Source: Pseudomonas synxantha BG33R (lineage in GTDB: Bacteria > Pseudomonadota > Gammaproteobacteria > Pseudomonadales > Pseudomonadaceae). From it: a DNA stretch of 64,000 nt. Numbering within the stretch: position 1 is the first letter of the stretch; the number at the start of each line of letters is the position of its first letter. Both the position numbers and the translations under genes were made by a program. The stretch lies in assembly GCF_000263715.2 (NCBI RefSeq), contig NZ_CM001514.1:4839674-4903673 (forward strand), in the 5' to 3' direction. Below, in pieces: positions 53,790 through 63,316 of the stretch. The notes below the pieces were generated by a model that made no database searches, was not told the origin of the DNA, and worked only from the letters and a program-made list of their open reading frames with translations.

Positions 53790-55139
53790 ATGACTGACCT
53801 GCTGACTCCCATCCAAGCTGCACTCGATTTACCGCACATTGCGCTGCCCGAGACCTCGGCAGGCGCGCTGCCCTCGTCCTTCGCCGTGACCGACCTGGCC
53901 GTCGCCAGCATCGGCGCCGCTGGCCAGGCTGTTGCCCAGTTGATCCAGCAACAGACCGGGCGGCTGCCCAGCGTCAGCGTGGATCGGCGTCTCGCCTCGC
54001 TGTGGTTTTCGTCGTCGATTCGCCCCGTGGGTTGGCAAGTGCCGCCGCTGTGGGACCCGGTGGCCGGTGACTACGCCAGCGCCGATGGCTGGATTCGTTT
54101 GCACACCAACGCGCCCCATCACCGTGCAGCGGCCGAGCGGGTGCTTGGGCCTGTGGCCGACCGCGCCGAGATGGCGACCAAAGTCGCTACATGGAACGCC
54201 GCAGAACTGGAACAGGCCATTGTCGACGCCGGCGGTTGTGCGGCGCAGATGCGTACGTGGCAAGCCTGGCAGCAGCATCCGCAAGGCTTGGCGGTGAATG
54301 CCGAAGAGTTGATACAGCGTCAGGTCTTCGACACTGGTATCGACAAACCCTGGCTTGGCTCACCTGCGCGCCCGCTGGCGGGTATCAAGGTGTTGGACTT
54401 GACCCGCGTATTGGCCGGCCCCGTGGCCAGTCGTTTCCTCGCCGGATTGGGTGCAGATGTACTGCGCATCGATTCGCCAACCTGGAACGAACCGGGCGTG
54501 GTACCGGAAATGACCCTGGGCAAGCGCTGTGCCCGCCTCGACCTGAAAAGCCCTGAAGGCCGGCAGGTATTCGAAGCCTTGCTCAAGGACGCTGACGTAC
54601 TGTTCCATGGTTACCGCGCCGATGCACTGGAACAGCTGGGTTACACCCTCGGCGAGCGCCAACATATCGCCCCCGGCCTGATTGACGTCAGCCTCAATGC
54701 CTATGGCTGGAGTGGCCCGTGGCGTAACCGTCGCGGTTTTGACAGCCTGGTGCAGATGAGCAGCGGAATCGCCGAGGCGGGCATGGCCTGCAAGCAAGCG
54801 GATAAGCCCGTGCCGCTGCCGGTGCAGGCGCTGGATCACGCTACCGGTTACCTGATGGCCGCCAGTGCGATCCAGGCCTTGAGCGAGCGGTTTGCGTCAG
54901 GCCGGGGCGGTTCGGCGCGGTTGTCACTGGCGCGCACGGCCAAGTTGCTGGTGGACCCAGGACAGGTGCCGCAGCAGGCAGCGTTGCGCGGCGAAGACAT
55001 CAATGATCAAGGCTTGGTGGTAGAGCAGACCGCCTGGGGCCAGGCCCATCGGTTACTGGCGCCGCTGAGCATCAGTGGCACGCCGTTGCAGTGGGATTTG
55101 CCGGCAGGGGAATTGGGCGCGCACCGGCCTCAGTGGTGA
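53790..55139 (+). CDS. CaiB/BaiF (family III) CoA transferase-like protein
   Basis: A 449-residue protein with the family III CoA transferase core from about residue 190: LAGIKVLDLTRVLAGPVASRFLAGLGADVLRID (in parts: VLDLTRVLAGP, LGADVLRID), LDLKSPEGRQVF and a DVSLNAYGWSGP region. The N-terminal 180 residues resemble a second, diverged half. The acyl acceptor pair is unknown. The leader forms a GGCCCT/AGGGCC hairpin (53764-53785) that includes the GGAGGG ribosome site, so translation may be damped. Confidence 0.82.
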   Translation: MTDLLTPIQAALDLPHIALPETSAGALPSSFAVTDLAVASIGAAGQAVAQLIQQQTGRLPSVSVDRRLASLWFSSSIRPVGWQVPPLWDPVAGDYASADGWIRLHTNAPHHRAAAERVLGPVADRAEMATKVATWNAAELEQAIVDAGGCAAQMRTWQAWQQHPQGLAVNAEELIQRQVFDTGIDKPWLGSPARPLAGIKVLDLTRVLAGPVASRFLAGLGADVLRIDSPTWNEPGVVPEMTLGKRCARLDLKSPEGRQVFEALLKDADVLFHGYRADALEQLGYTLGERQHIAPGLIDVSLNAYGWSGPWRNRRGFDSLVQMSSGIAEAGMACKQADKPVPLPVQALDHATGYLMAASAIQALSERFASGRGGSARLSLARTAKLLVDPGQVPQQAALRGEDINDQGLVVEQTAWGQAHRLLAPLSISGTPLQWDLPAGELGAHRPQW

Positions 55140-55150
55140 ACTGAAGACCG

Positions 55151-55224
55151 CCATCGGGGGCAACCCCCCTCCCACTTTTGAATGTATTCACACATCAAAT
55201 GTGGGAGGGGCTTGCCCCCGATGA
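55151..55224. repeat. REPIN between convergent genes
   Basis: CCATCGGGGGCAACCCCCCTC at the left and GTGGGAGGGGCTTGCCCCCG at the right bound a 74-bp unit. The left arm (GGGGGCAACCCCCC) deviates from the usual GCAAGC core. Confidence 0.8.
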
Positions 55225-55241
55225 GGCCAGTACAGCCCCCA

Positions 55242-56105
55242 TCAATCCCCCCGCCCCAAAGACGTCCACAAATGCTGCGCCGCATACGCCCTCAACGGCC
55301 GCCACGCCTCGGCCCGCGCCAGCAACTGCCGTGCCGACACCGGCTCGCCTTCCAGCGCCGTCAGCGCATTGATCAAGCCAATGTCCCCCGACGCAAACGC
55401 ATCCGCCTCGCGCAACTGGCGCATGGCGATGTACTGCGCGGTCCAGTCGCCAATCCCCGGCAACGCCACCAACCGTGCAACACCGTCCTTGAGACTGGCC
55501 TTGGGCTCGAAAATCCGAGGGTCATCCAACAACGCCTGGGCCACACCGGACAAGGTGCGGCCTCGCGCCTTGGGCATGCCCAGGGCCGCCAGGTCCGCCG
55601 CTGCCAGCACCTCGGGTGCCGGGAACAGGTGAGTAATACCGGCGTGGGGGGTGTGCAGCGGCTGGCCATACTGAGCCACCAGCTTGCCCGCCAACCGGAT
55701 CGCCGCCACCACCGTGATCTGCTGGCCCAGCACTGCGCGAATGGCCAACTCCAGGCCGTCCCATGTACCCGGCAACCGCAGCCCTGGTCGAGCCGCAACC
55801 AGTTGCGCCATCAACGGGTCCCTGGCCAATTGCAGGTTGATCACGGCGGGCACGGCGTCCAGATCAAACATCCTGCGCAGGCGCCGCTCGATCTCGGGCA
55901 GCGCGGTCGGCTCGGGAAAGTCGACCGTCACCTCCAGCCAATCCCCCGCCCCCGGCTCGACGCTGATCCAGCCATGTCGCCCGGCCACACTGATGCTGCG
56001 TCGATACACTCCGGCCACCACGGTTTCCAACCCGGTGATTGCCCGGGCCGATAAGAACGCCACCATCGCCGCCCAGTCATAAGGCGGTTGATACGCCAAC
56101 CTCAC
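55242..56105 (-). CDS. alkA: DNA-3-methyladenine glycosylase II (AlkA)
   Basis: A 287-residue glycosylase with the AlkA N-terminal domain, the helix-hairpin-helix LVALPGIGDWTAQYIAMR and the catalytic Asp about 20 residues later (ADAFASGD). It removes alkylated bases. In many genomes this fold is fused to Ada; here it stands alone. The start is GTG at 56105, overlapping the antiporter stop codon (GTGA), so it is translationally coupled to an amino-acid transporter gene, an unexpected partnership. Confidence 0.9.
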   Translation of the reverse strand: MRLAYQPPYDWAAMVAFLSARAITGLETVVAGVYRRSISVAGRHGWISVEPGAGDWLEVTVDFPEPTALPEIERRLRRMFDLDAVPAVINLQLARDPLMAQLVAARPGLRLPGTWDGLELAIRAVLGQQITVVAAIRLAGKLVAQYGQPLHTPHAGITHLFPAPEVLAAADLAALGMPKARGRTLSGVAQALLDDPRIFEPKASLKDGVARLVALPGIGDWTAQYIAMRQLREADAFASGDIGLINALTALEGEPVSARQLLARAEAWRPLRAYAAQHLWTSLGRGD

Positions 56106-57529
56106 AGCGACAATACCCCGCTATACAGCCCATACGCGGCTAACCCGGCGCCCGCGATCACACAACCGAAAATGCCTTTTTCAAGCGAGGTAAACAACGG
56201 GCGGCCCTGCTCCCGCTTGGCCAGGGCAAACAGGATCACACCCGGTGCATACAGCAGCGCCGACAGCAGCAGATATTTCAAACCGCCCGCATACAGCAGC
56301 CACACCGCGTAACCGAGAGCAATCAAGCCTACCAGCAGATCTTTCATGCGTCGGCGCTGAGCGCCTTGATAGGTTTCGCCACGCGCGCTCAACAGCACCG
56401 CATAGGCCGCCGACCACAGGTACGGCACCAGAATCATCGACGACGCCAGGTAGATCAGGGTGGTGTAGGTACTGGCCGAAAACAGCGTGATCACCAGAAA
56501 TGCCTGGATCATCACATTGGTCAGCCACAACGCGTTAACCGGCACCTGATTGGCATTTTCCTTTTTCAGGAACGCCGGCATGGTCTTGTCATGGGCAGTG
56601 GCATAGAGGATTTCCGCGCAGAGCAACGCCCACGAAAGCAATGCCCCGAGCAGCGAAACCGCCAGGCCGAGGCTGATCAATATCGCTCCCCAGGGCCCGA
56701 CAATGTGTTCCAGCACGCCCGCCAGGGACGGGTTCTGCAACTGCGCCAGTTCCGGCTGGCCCATGATGCCCAACGACAGCACATTCACCAGCACCAGCAG
56801 CGCCAGCACCCCCAGGAAACCAATCACCGTCGCGCGCCCCACATCCGAGCGTTTCTCGGCCCGCGCCGAGTACACACTGGCGCCTTCGATACCGATAAAC
56901 ACAAACACCGTGACCAGCATCATGTGGCGCACCTGCTCGACCACGCTGCCCATCTGCGGATTGCCCAGGCCCCAGATATCACGGGTGAAGATGTCGGCCT
57001 TGAACGCTACGGCGGCAATCACGATAAACATCAGCAGCGGCACGATCTTCGCCACGGTGGTGATCTGGTTGATGAACGCCGCTTCCTTGATCCCGCGCAT
57101 CACCAGAAAATGCACCGCCCACAGCAACAGCGATGCACAACCGATGGCCAGTGGTGTATTGCCCTGACCGAACGCCGGGAAAAAGTAACCCAGGGTGCTG
57201 AACAGCAACACGAAATAGCCGACGTTGCCCATCCACGCACTGATCCAGTAGCCCCAGGCCGAGGAGAACCCCATGTAATCGCCGAAGCCGGCCTTGGCGT
57301 AGGCGTACACCCCGGAATCCAGTTCCGGTTTGCGGTTGGCCAGGGTCTGGAACACAAACGCCAGGGTCAACATGCCAACCGCGGTAATGGCCCAACCGAT
57401 CAGCACTGCTCCCACTTCGGCGCGGGCTGCCATGTTTTGCGGGAGCGAGAAGATCCCGCCGCCGATCATCGAACCTACTACCAGGGCGATCAGGGCACTG
57501 AGCCGAAGTTTCTGGGCTGGTTGAGACAT
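56102..57529 (-). CDS. Arginine/ornithine antiporter-like APC transporter (ArcD paralogue)
   Basis: A 475-residue basic amino acid/polyamine antiporter with 12-13 helices. It is strongly similar along its whole length to the arcD product at 57934 (shared [40 protein letters not shown]). The ATG at 57529 matches the paralogue start. It is divergent from arcDABC and linked to alkA by a 4-nt overlap rather than to deiminase genes, so its substrate may differ (ornithine, lysine or agmatine are possible). Confidence 0.88.
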   Translation of the reverse strand: MSQPAQKLRLSALIALVVGSMIGGGIFSLPQNMAARAEVGAVLIGWAITAVGMLTLAFVFQTLANRKPELDSGVYAYAKAGFGDYMGFSSAWGYWISAWMGNVGYFVLLFSTLGYFFPAFGQGNTPLAIGCASLLLWAVHFLVMRGIKEAAFINQITTVAKIVPLLMFIVIAAVAFKADIFTRDIWGLGNPQMGSVVEQVRHMMLVTVFVFIGIEGASVYSARAEKRSDVGRATVIGFLGVLALLVLVNVLSLGIMGQPELAQLQNPSLAGVLEHIVGPWGAILISLGLAVSLLGALLSWALLCAEILYATAHDKTMPAFLKKENANQVPVNALWLTNVMIQAFLVITLFSASTYTTLIYLASSMILVPYLWSAAYAVLLSARGETYQGAQRRRMKDLLVGLIALGYAVWLLYAGGLKYLLLSALLYAPGVILFALAKREQGRPLFTSLEKGIFGCVIAGAGLAAYGLYSGVLSL

Positions 57530-57933
57530 GCAGGTTCCTCGCAATAAATGTTTGAGCCGACCACCGCGCACTCAACTAATTCAATTTAATGACGCTAGCG
57601 CTTCATAACATATGGGTATGTAAACGCGGGAAGTTTAGGCTTATTTAGAATTTAAATACGGCAATTATGAAGCGCTCGTCAGACAACGTACAAAAAGTTT
57701 GCACATCCGCAAATACGAACTAGCGTCAACATCCATGCCCCTGACCAAATGATTAACCACATTGTAGGAGACCGCTCTAGCGAGCGCCTTTGCACAGGCC
57801 GTGTCGCCCCGCAACTGCCACCCTAAGTCGTTAATTCACAATGGAATGTGCCAATGAAGTGATCTGAGTCAGCTGTTTTATTAGCGCACGGAATTATTCT
57901 GTGATCTCTCTTCTCCTGCATTGGAGTCACGCA
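57530..57933. promoter_or_regulatory. Divergent promoter region of the two antiporter genes
   Basis: This 404-nt region holds a long inverted repeat (TGACG..AGCGCTTCATAA at 57590-57608 and its complement at 57665-57681), an AT-rich centre between the arms and a REP-like remnant (57765-57788). I searched for an Anr box (TTGAT-N4-ATCAA) and found no convincing match, and only a partial ArgR-like TGTCGC at 57799. Both promoters must lie here. Confidence 0.5.
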
Positions 57934-59361
57934 ATGTCTGATTCTCCCGGAAAACTTAGGCTTGGTGCGCTGGTTGCACTTGTCGTGGGCTCAATGATTG
58001 GCGGCGGGATCTTTTCACTCCCGCAAAACATGGCCGCCAGTGCCGACGTAGGCGCCGTGTTGATTGGTTGGGTTATCACCGCCATCGGCATGTTGACCCT
58101 CGCATTCGTGTTCCAGACCCTCGCCAACCGCAAGCCCGATCTCGACGGCGGGGTGTACGCCTACGCCAAGGCCGGTTTCGGCGATTACATGGGGTTTTCA
58201 TCAGCCTGGGGCTACTGGATCAGTGCCTGGCTGGGCAACGTCGGGTACTTCGTACTCTTGTTCAGCACCCTGGGTTACTTCTTCCCGATCTTTGGCGAAG
58301 GCAACACGCCAGCGGCGGTGATAGGTGCCTCGGTACTGCTGTGGGCGGTGCACTTTCTGGTGCTGCGCGGCATCAAGGAAGCAGCGTTCATCAACCTGGT
58401 GACCACGGTCGCCAAGGTCGTGCCGCTACTGCTGTTCGTGCTCATCGCCCTGTTCGCGTTCAAGCTGGACATCTTCACCGCTGACATCTGGGGTGTGAAA
58501 AACCCCGACCTGGGCAGTGTGATGAACCAGGTGCGCAACATGATGCTGGTCACCGTGTGGGTGTTCATCGGCATCGAAGGCGCGAGCATCTTTTCCTCCC
58601 GTGCCGAGAAACGCAGCGACGTGGGCAAGGCCACCGTGATTGGTTTTATCACTGTGCTGCTGTTCCTGATGCTGGTGAACGTGCTGTCTTTGGGGATCAT
58701 GACCCAACCGGAACTGGCCAAGTTGCAGAACCCGTCGATGGCTGCCGTGCTTGAGCATGTGGTGGGCCACTGGGGTGCGGTGCTGATCAGCGTCGGCCTG
58801 ATCATCTCGTTGCTGGGCGCGTTGCTGTCGTGGGTGCTTCTGTGTGCGGAGATCATGTTTGCCGCCGCCAAGGACCACACCATGCCGGAGTTCCTGCGCA
58901 AGGAAAACGCCAACCATGTGCCGGTCAACGCCCTGTGGCTGACCAACGCGATGGTGCAGATATTTTTGGTGATCACCCTGTTTTCCGCGAGCACCTACCT
59001 GTCGCTGATCTACCTCGCCACCTCGATGATCCTGGTGCCTTACCTGTGGTCGGCGGCCTACGCCCTGCTGCTGGCGGTGCGCGGCGAGACCTACGAAAAC
59101 GCGCTCAAGGAGCGCAAGAAAGACCTGTTCATCGGCGCCATCGCCCTGATCTACGCGATCTGGCTGCTCTATGCCGGCGGCACCAAATACCTGCTGCTCT
59201 CCGCCCTGCTCTACGCCCCTGGCGCGATCCTGTTCGCCAAGGCCAAGCGTGAACTGGGCAAACCGATTTTCACCAACGTCGAGAAGCTGATTTTCGCCGC
59301 AGTGGTCATTGGCGCCCTGGTGGCGGCCTATGGGCTCTACGACGGCTTCCTGACTCTGTAA
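57934..59361 (+). CDS. arcD: Arginine/ornithine antiporter ArcD
   Basis: A 475-residue APC-superfamily antiporter that swaps external arginine for internal ornithine to drive the arginine deiminase pathway. It has the start signature [19 protein letters not shown] and 12-13 helices. The ATG at 57934 ([11 protein letters not shown]) follows TTGGAGTC. It heads arcDABC, with arcA 25 nt downstream. A paralogue is divergent upstream. Confidence 0.95.
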   Translation: MSDSPGKLRLGALVALVVGSMIGGGIFSLPQNMAASADVGAVLIGWVITAIGMLTLAFVFQTLANRKPDLDGGVYAYAKAGFGDYMGFSSAWGYWISAWLGNVGYFVLLFSTLGYFFPIFGEGNTPAAVIGASVLLWAVHFLVLRGIKEAAFINLVTTVAKVVPLLLFVLIALFAFKLDIFTADIWGVKNPDLGSVMNQVRNMMLVTVWVFIGIEGASIFSSRAEKRSDVGKATVIGFITVLLFLMLVNVLSLGIMTQPELAKLQNPSMAAVLEHVVGHWGAVLISVGLIISLLGALLSWVLLCAEIMFAAAKDHTMPEFLRKENANHVPVNALWLTNAMVQIFLVITLFSASTYLSLIYLATSMILVPYLWSAAYALLLAVRGETYENALKERKKDLFIGAIALIYAIWLLYAGGTKYLLLSALLYAPGAILFAKAKRELGKPIFTNVEKLIFAAVVIGALVAAYGLYDGFLTL

Positions 59362-59386
59362 TTGTATGTTCACTGGAGGATCTGTA

Positions 59387-60643
59387 ATGACCACGGAAAA
59401 AGTTAAGTACGGCGTACATTCCGAAGCCGGCAAACTGCGCAAAGTCATGGTGTGCTCCCCAGGTTTGGCCCACCAGCGGCTGACCCCCAACAACTGCGAC
59501 GAGCTGCTGTTCGATGACGTGCTGTGGGTGGCCCAGGCCAAACGCGACCACTTCGACTTCGTGACCAAGATGCGCGAGCGGGATATTGATGTGCTGGAAA
59601 TGCACAACCTGCTCACCGATATCGTCGCCATCCCCGAAGCGCTGGACTGGATCCTGCAACGCAAGATCACCGCCAACACCGTGGGCCTGGGCCTGGTCGA
59701 CGAAGTCGGCTCGTGGCTGCGTAGCCTGGAGCCGCGCAAGATCAGCGAGTATTTGATCGGTGGCGTATCGGCCGATGACCTGCCGAGCAGTTTCGGTGGC
59801 AAGACCATCGAGATGTTCCGCGACTTCCTCGGCCACGCCAGCTTCATCCTGCCGCCGCTGCCCAACACCCAGTTCACCCGCGACACCACCTGCTGGATCT
59901 ACGGCGGCGTAACGCTCAACCCGATGTACTGGCCGGCGCGACGCCAGGAAACCCTGCTGACCTCCGCCATCTACAAGTTCCACCCGGAGTTCACCAACGC
60001 AGATTTCCAGATCTGGTACGGCGACCCCGACCAGGAGCACGGCGCTGCCACACTGGAAGGCGGCGACGTGATGCCGATTGGCAACGGCGTGGTGTTGATC
60101 GGCATGGGCGAGCGCTCGTCCCACCAGGCCATCGGCCAACTGGCGCGCAACCTGTTCAAGAACAAAGCGGTGGAGCGCGTCATCGTGGCCGGCCTGCCCA
60201 AATCCCGCGCCGCGATGCACCTGGACACCGTGTTCAGCTTCTGCGACCGCGACCTGGTCACCGTCTTCCCGGAAGTGGTCAACCAGATCGTGCCGTTCAC
60301 CCTGCGCCCTGACGAAAGCAAGCCTCACGGTATCGACATTCAACGGGAGAAAACCAACTTCCTCGAAACCGTCGCCGCAGCGCTCAACCTCAAGGCACTG
60401 CGCGTGGTCGAGACCGGCGGCAACAGCTTCGCCGCCGAACGCGAGCAATGGGATGACGGCAACAACGTGGTGGCCGTGGAACCGGGCGTGGTGATTGGCT
60501 ACGACCGCAACACCTACACCAACACCCTGCTGCGCAAGGCCGGTGTAGAAGTCATCACCATCAGCGCCGGTGAGCTCGGCCGTGGCCGTGGCGGCGGCCA
60601 CTGCATGACCTGCCCGATCATCCGCGACCCTATCGACTATTAA
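59387..60643 (+). CDS. arcA: Arginine deiminase
   Basis: A 418-residue enzyme converting arginine to citrulline and ammonia, first step of the ADI pathway. Active-site motifs are visible: [21 protein letters not shown] (Glu/Asp), and the nucleophilic Cys in GGGHCMTCP near the C-terminus. GGAGGATCT precedes the ATG at 59387. arcB starts 12 nt after its stop. Confidence 0.97.
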   Translation: MTTEKVKYGVHSEAGKLRKVMVCSPGLAHQRLTPNNCDELLFDDVLWVAQAKRDHFDFVTKMRERDIDVLEMHNLLTDIVAIPEALDWILQRKITANTVGLGLVDEVGSWLRSLEPRKISEYLIGGVSADDLPSSFGGKTIEMFRDFLGHASFILPPLPNTQFTRDTTCWIYGGVTLNPMYWPARRQETLLTSAIYKFHPEFTNADFQIWYGDPDQEHGAATLEGGDVMPIGNGVVLIGMGERSSHQAIGQLARNLFKNKAVERVIVAGLPKSRAAMHLDTVFSFCDRDLVTVFPEVVNQIVPFTLRPDESKPHGIDIQREKTNFLETVAAALNLKALRVVETGGNSFAAEREQWDDGNNVVAVEPGVVIGYDRNTYTNTLLRKAGVEVITISAGELGRGRGGGHCMTCPIIRDPIDY

Positions 60644-60655
60644 GGAGATTCCATC

Positions 60656-61666
60656 ATGGCTTTCAATATGCGCAACCGCAGCCTGCTGTCGCTGATGCAC
60701 CACACTACTCGCGAACTGAACTACCTGCTGGACCTGTCCCGCGACCTCAAGCGCGCTAAGTACACCGGCACCGAGCGTCCGCACCTGCAAGGCAAGAACA
60801 TCGCGTTGATCTTCGAAAAAACCTCGACCCGCACCCGTTGCGCCTTCGAAGTCGCGGCCCATGACCAGGGCGCCCACGTCACCTACATCGACCCGGTGTC
60901 GTCGCAGATCGGCCACAAAGAAAGCATGAAAGACACCGCCCGTGTCCTGGGCCGGATGTTCGATGCCATCGAGTACCGTGGCTTCGAACAGGAAATCGTC
61001 GAAGAGCTGGCCAAGTTCGCCGGTGTGCCGGTGTTCAACGGCCTCACTGCCGAATTCCACCCGACCCAAATGATCGCCGACACCCTGACCATGCGCGAAC
61101 ACAGCGACAAGCCGCTGCATGACATCAGCTACGCCTACCTCGGGGACGCCCGCTACAACATGGGCAACTCGCTGCTGATGATCGGCGCCAAGCTCGGCAT
61201 GGACGTGCGCATCGGCGCGCCGAAAGCGCTGTGGCCGCACGAGGATTTCATCAAGCAATGCCAGGCGTTTGCCGAGGAAAGCGGCGCACGCATCACCATC
61301 ACTGAAGACCCGAAAGAAGCAGTGAAGGGCGTGGACTTCATCCACACCGATATCTGGGTGTCCATGGGCGAGCCGGTGGAAGCGTGGGACGAGCGTATCG
61401 AGCAACTGCTGCCGTACCAGGTCAACGCCAAGATGATGAAAGCCTCGGGCAACCCCCGGGTGAAATTCATGCACTGCTTGCCGGCGTTCCATAACAGCGA
61501 AACCAAGGTCGGCAAGGACATCGCTGCGCGCTATCCGCACCTGGCCAACGGCGTGGAAGTGACCGAGGAAGTCTTCGAGTCGCCGGCCAATATCGCGTTT
61601 GAGCAGGCGGAAAACCGCATGCATACCATCAAGGCGATCCTGGTGTCGGCGTTGGCAGACATTTAA
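60656..61666 (+). CDS. arcB: Catabolic ornithine carbamoyltransferase
   Basis: A 336-residue transferase that phosphorolyses citrulline to ornithine and carbamoyl phosphate. It has the carbamoyl-phosphate loop [12 protein letters not shown], the [11 protein letters not shown] block and FMHCLPAFH. The length and ADI-operon setting identify the catabolic enzyme rather than ArgF. AAGGAG precedes the ATG. A REPIN separates it from arcC. Confidence 0.96.
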   Translation: MAFNMRNRSLLSLMHHTTRELNYLLDLSRDLKRAKYTGTERPHLQGKNIALIFEKTSTRTRCAFEVAAHDQGAHVTYIDPVSSQIGHKESMKDTARVLGRMFDAIEYRGFEQEIVEELAKFAGVPVFNGLTAEFHPTQMIADTLTMREHSDKPLHDISYAYLGDARYNMGNSLLMIGAKLGMDVRIGAPKALWPHEDFIKQCQAFAEESGARITITEDPKEAVKGVDFIHTDIWVSMGEPVEAWDERIEQLLPYQVNAKMMKASGNPRVKFMHCLPAFHNSETKVGKDIAARYPHLANGVEVTEEVFESPANIAFEQAENRMHTIKAILVSALADI

Positions 61667-61690
61667 TTTCCACGGTGTGAACACCGTCAG

Positions 61691-61780
61691 TGTGGGAGCT
61701 GGCTTGCCTGCGATAGCGGTGGGCCTGGCAACAGCAGGTCGCCTGCCAGGCCCCCATCGCAGGCAAGCCAGCTCCCACAT
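61691..61780. repeat. REPIN inside the arc operon
   Basis: TGTGGGAGCTGGCTTGCCTG and its complement, with an inner GCCTGGCA/TGCCAGGC pair, fill most of the 154 nt between arcB and arcC. It may set different mRNA levels for the two. Confidence 0.9.
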
Positions 61781-61820
61781 TGACCAAGGTGTTCATGCGT
61801 TCCCTGAAAGGACATTCTCT

Positions 61821-62750
61821 ATGCGCATCGTCGTAGCCCTGGGCGGCAATGCCCTCCTGCGCCGTGGTGAACCCATGACCGCAGACAACCAACGCGCCAA
61901 TATCCGCATCGCTACCGAACAGATCGCCAAGATCCACGCCGGCAACGAGCTGGTGATCGCCCACGGCAATGGCCCGCAAGTCGGCCTGCTGTCGTTGCAG
62001 GCGGCGGCCTACACCAGCGTCTCACCCTACCCGCTGGACGTACTGGGCGCTGAAACCGAAGGCATGATCGGCTACATCATCGAACAGGAACTTGGCAACC
62101 TGCTGGACTTTGAAGTGCCGTTCGCCACTCTGCTCACCCAGGTGGAAGTGGACGCCAAGGACCCGGCCTTCCAGAACCCCACCAAGCCTATTGGCCCGGT
62201 GTATGCCAAAGCCGAGGCGGAACAACTCGCCGCCGAAAAAGGCTGGGCCATCGCACCCGATGGCGACAAATACCGCCGTGTGGTTGCCAGCCCGCGCCCC
62301 AAACGCATCTTTGAAATCCGCCCGATCAAATGGCTGCTGGAGAAAAAAGCCATCGTGATCTGCGCCGGCGGCGGCGGCATCCCGACGATGTATGGCGAAG
62401 ACGGCAAGCTGCGCGGCATTGAAGCGGTGATCGACAAAGACCTGTGCTCGTCGCTGCTGGCCGCGCAACTGGACGCCGACCTGCTGGTAATCGCCACCGA
62501 CGTCAATGCCGCTTTTATCGACTTCGGCAAGCCAACCCAGAAGGCCATCGGCCAGGCCCACCCGGACGACATGGAAAAACTCGGCTTCGCCGCGGGCTCC
62601 ATGGGCCCCAAGGTACAGGCAGCCTGCGAGTTCGCCCGCCAGACTGGCAAAACCGCGGTGATCGGTTCACTCTCGGACATCGAAGCCATCGTCCAGGGCA
62701 GCGCCGGCACCCGCATCAGCACGGCCACACCTGGCATCACCTATCTGTGA
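61821..62750 (+). CDS. arcC: Carbamate kinase
   Basis: A 309-residue amino acid kinase-fold enzyme that makes ATP from ADP and carbamoyl phosphate, the energy-yielding step of the ADI pathway. Motifs are [13 protein letters not shown] at the start, HGNGPQVG, and [20 protein letters not shown] precedes the ATG at 61821; an upstream open frame runs through the REPIN and is not used. Confidence 0.96.
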   Translation: MRIVVALGGNALLRRGEPMTADNQRANIRIATEQIAKIHAGNELVIAHGNGPQVGLLSLQAAAYTSVSPYPLDVLGAETEGMIGYIIEQELGNLLDFEVPFATLLTQVEVDAKDPAFQNPTKPIGPVYAKAEAEQLAAEKGWAIAPDGDKYRRVVASPRPKRIFEIRPIKWLLEKKAIVICAGGGGIPTMYGEDGKLRGIEAVIDKDLCSSLLAAQLDADLLVIATDVNAAFIDFGKPTQKAIGQAHPDDMEKLGFAAGSMGPKVQAACEFARQTGKTAVIGSLSDIEAIVQGSAGTRISTATPGITYL

Positions 62751-62768
62751 AGTAGAGGAGAAACGCCT

Positions 62769-63131
62769 ATGGCTATCTTTGAACCCGGTCACTTGCACGT
62801 CGAACGTCACGCGCTCAACAAGGACGACTACAGCTACAACCTGTGCATCGACTATGAAGTCAGCCAGGACCCCAAGGAAGGCAAAGGCATGTTATTCAAA
62901 CTGCACGGTTCGGTGCAGGGCAAGGACCTCAAGGAGGAGTTCTTCCTGCCCAAGGACCAGGCATTCGACTTTGCGCGGCATGCAATGAACATCGCGCAGA
63001 AATACGGCATGCCGAAGGTCGCGGTGTTGAACGGTTCGATGCACAAGCAGTACGACTTGATGTTCGAGGACGTGCGGCATCAGTTGGATGTGAAGCCAGG
63101 AGACCCGGTCAAACCCGAACACCTGGAGTAA
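62769..63131 (+). CDS. DUF5064 family protein
   Basis: A 120-residue protein starting MAIFEPGHLHVERHALN, 18 nt after arcC with AGAGGAGAAA as ribosome site, so very likely co-transcribed with the arc operon. It is a mixed alpha/beta soluble protein with a KDDYSYNLCIDYEV strand region and no catalytic motif that I recognise. The DUF5064 label is from memory of pseudomonad arc neighbourhoods. Its role in arginine metabolism is unknown. Confidence 0.82.
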   Translation: MAIFEPGHLHVERHALNKDDYSYNLCIDYEVSQDPKEGKGMLFKLHGSVQGKDLKEEFFLPKDQAFDFARHAMNIAQKYGMPKVAVLNGSMHKQYDLMFEDVRHQLDVKPGDPVKPEHLE

Positions 63132-63160
63132 CCCCGCCCCCACAGCCAAAACAGATCAAG

Positions 63161-63250
63161 TGTGGGAGCTGGCTTGCCTGCGATAGCGGTGGATCAGTCG
63201 CCGCAAGTATTGACTGATCGTTCGCCGTCGCAGGCAACCCCCCTCCCACA
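63161..63250. repeat. REPIN with mismatched arms
   Basis: The left arm TGTGGGAGCTGGCTTGCCTG faces a right arm CGCAGGCAACCCCCCTCCCAC. The right arm appears to be a hybrid of two REP subtypes. Confidence 0.82.
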
Positions 63251-63316
63251 TTTTTGATCTCCATCACCTCTCAGGCATACTTGCCACCTCTGCTCTCCAG
63301 AATTGCCAACCGCCCC

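Noticed and set aside
57790..57815. ArgR-type site (TGTCGC) before arcD
   Set aside because: Only the first half of the reported TGTCGC-N8-AA pattern is present; not strong enough to list as a site.
59306..61780. Very long open frame antisense to arcA and arcB
   Set aside because: It lies opposite two certain genes and its composition (Gly, Val, His, Arg-rich, no family motif) is that of a GC-rich shadow frame.
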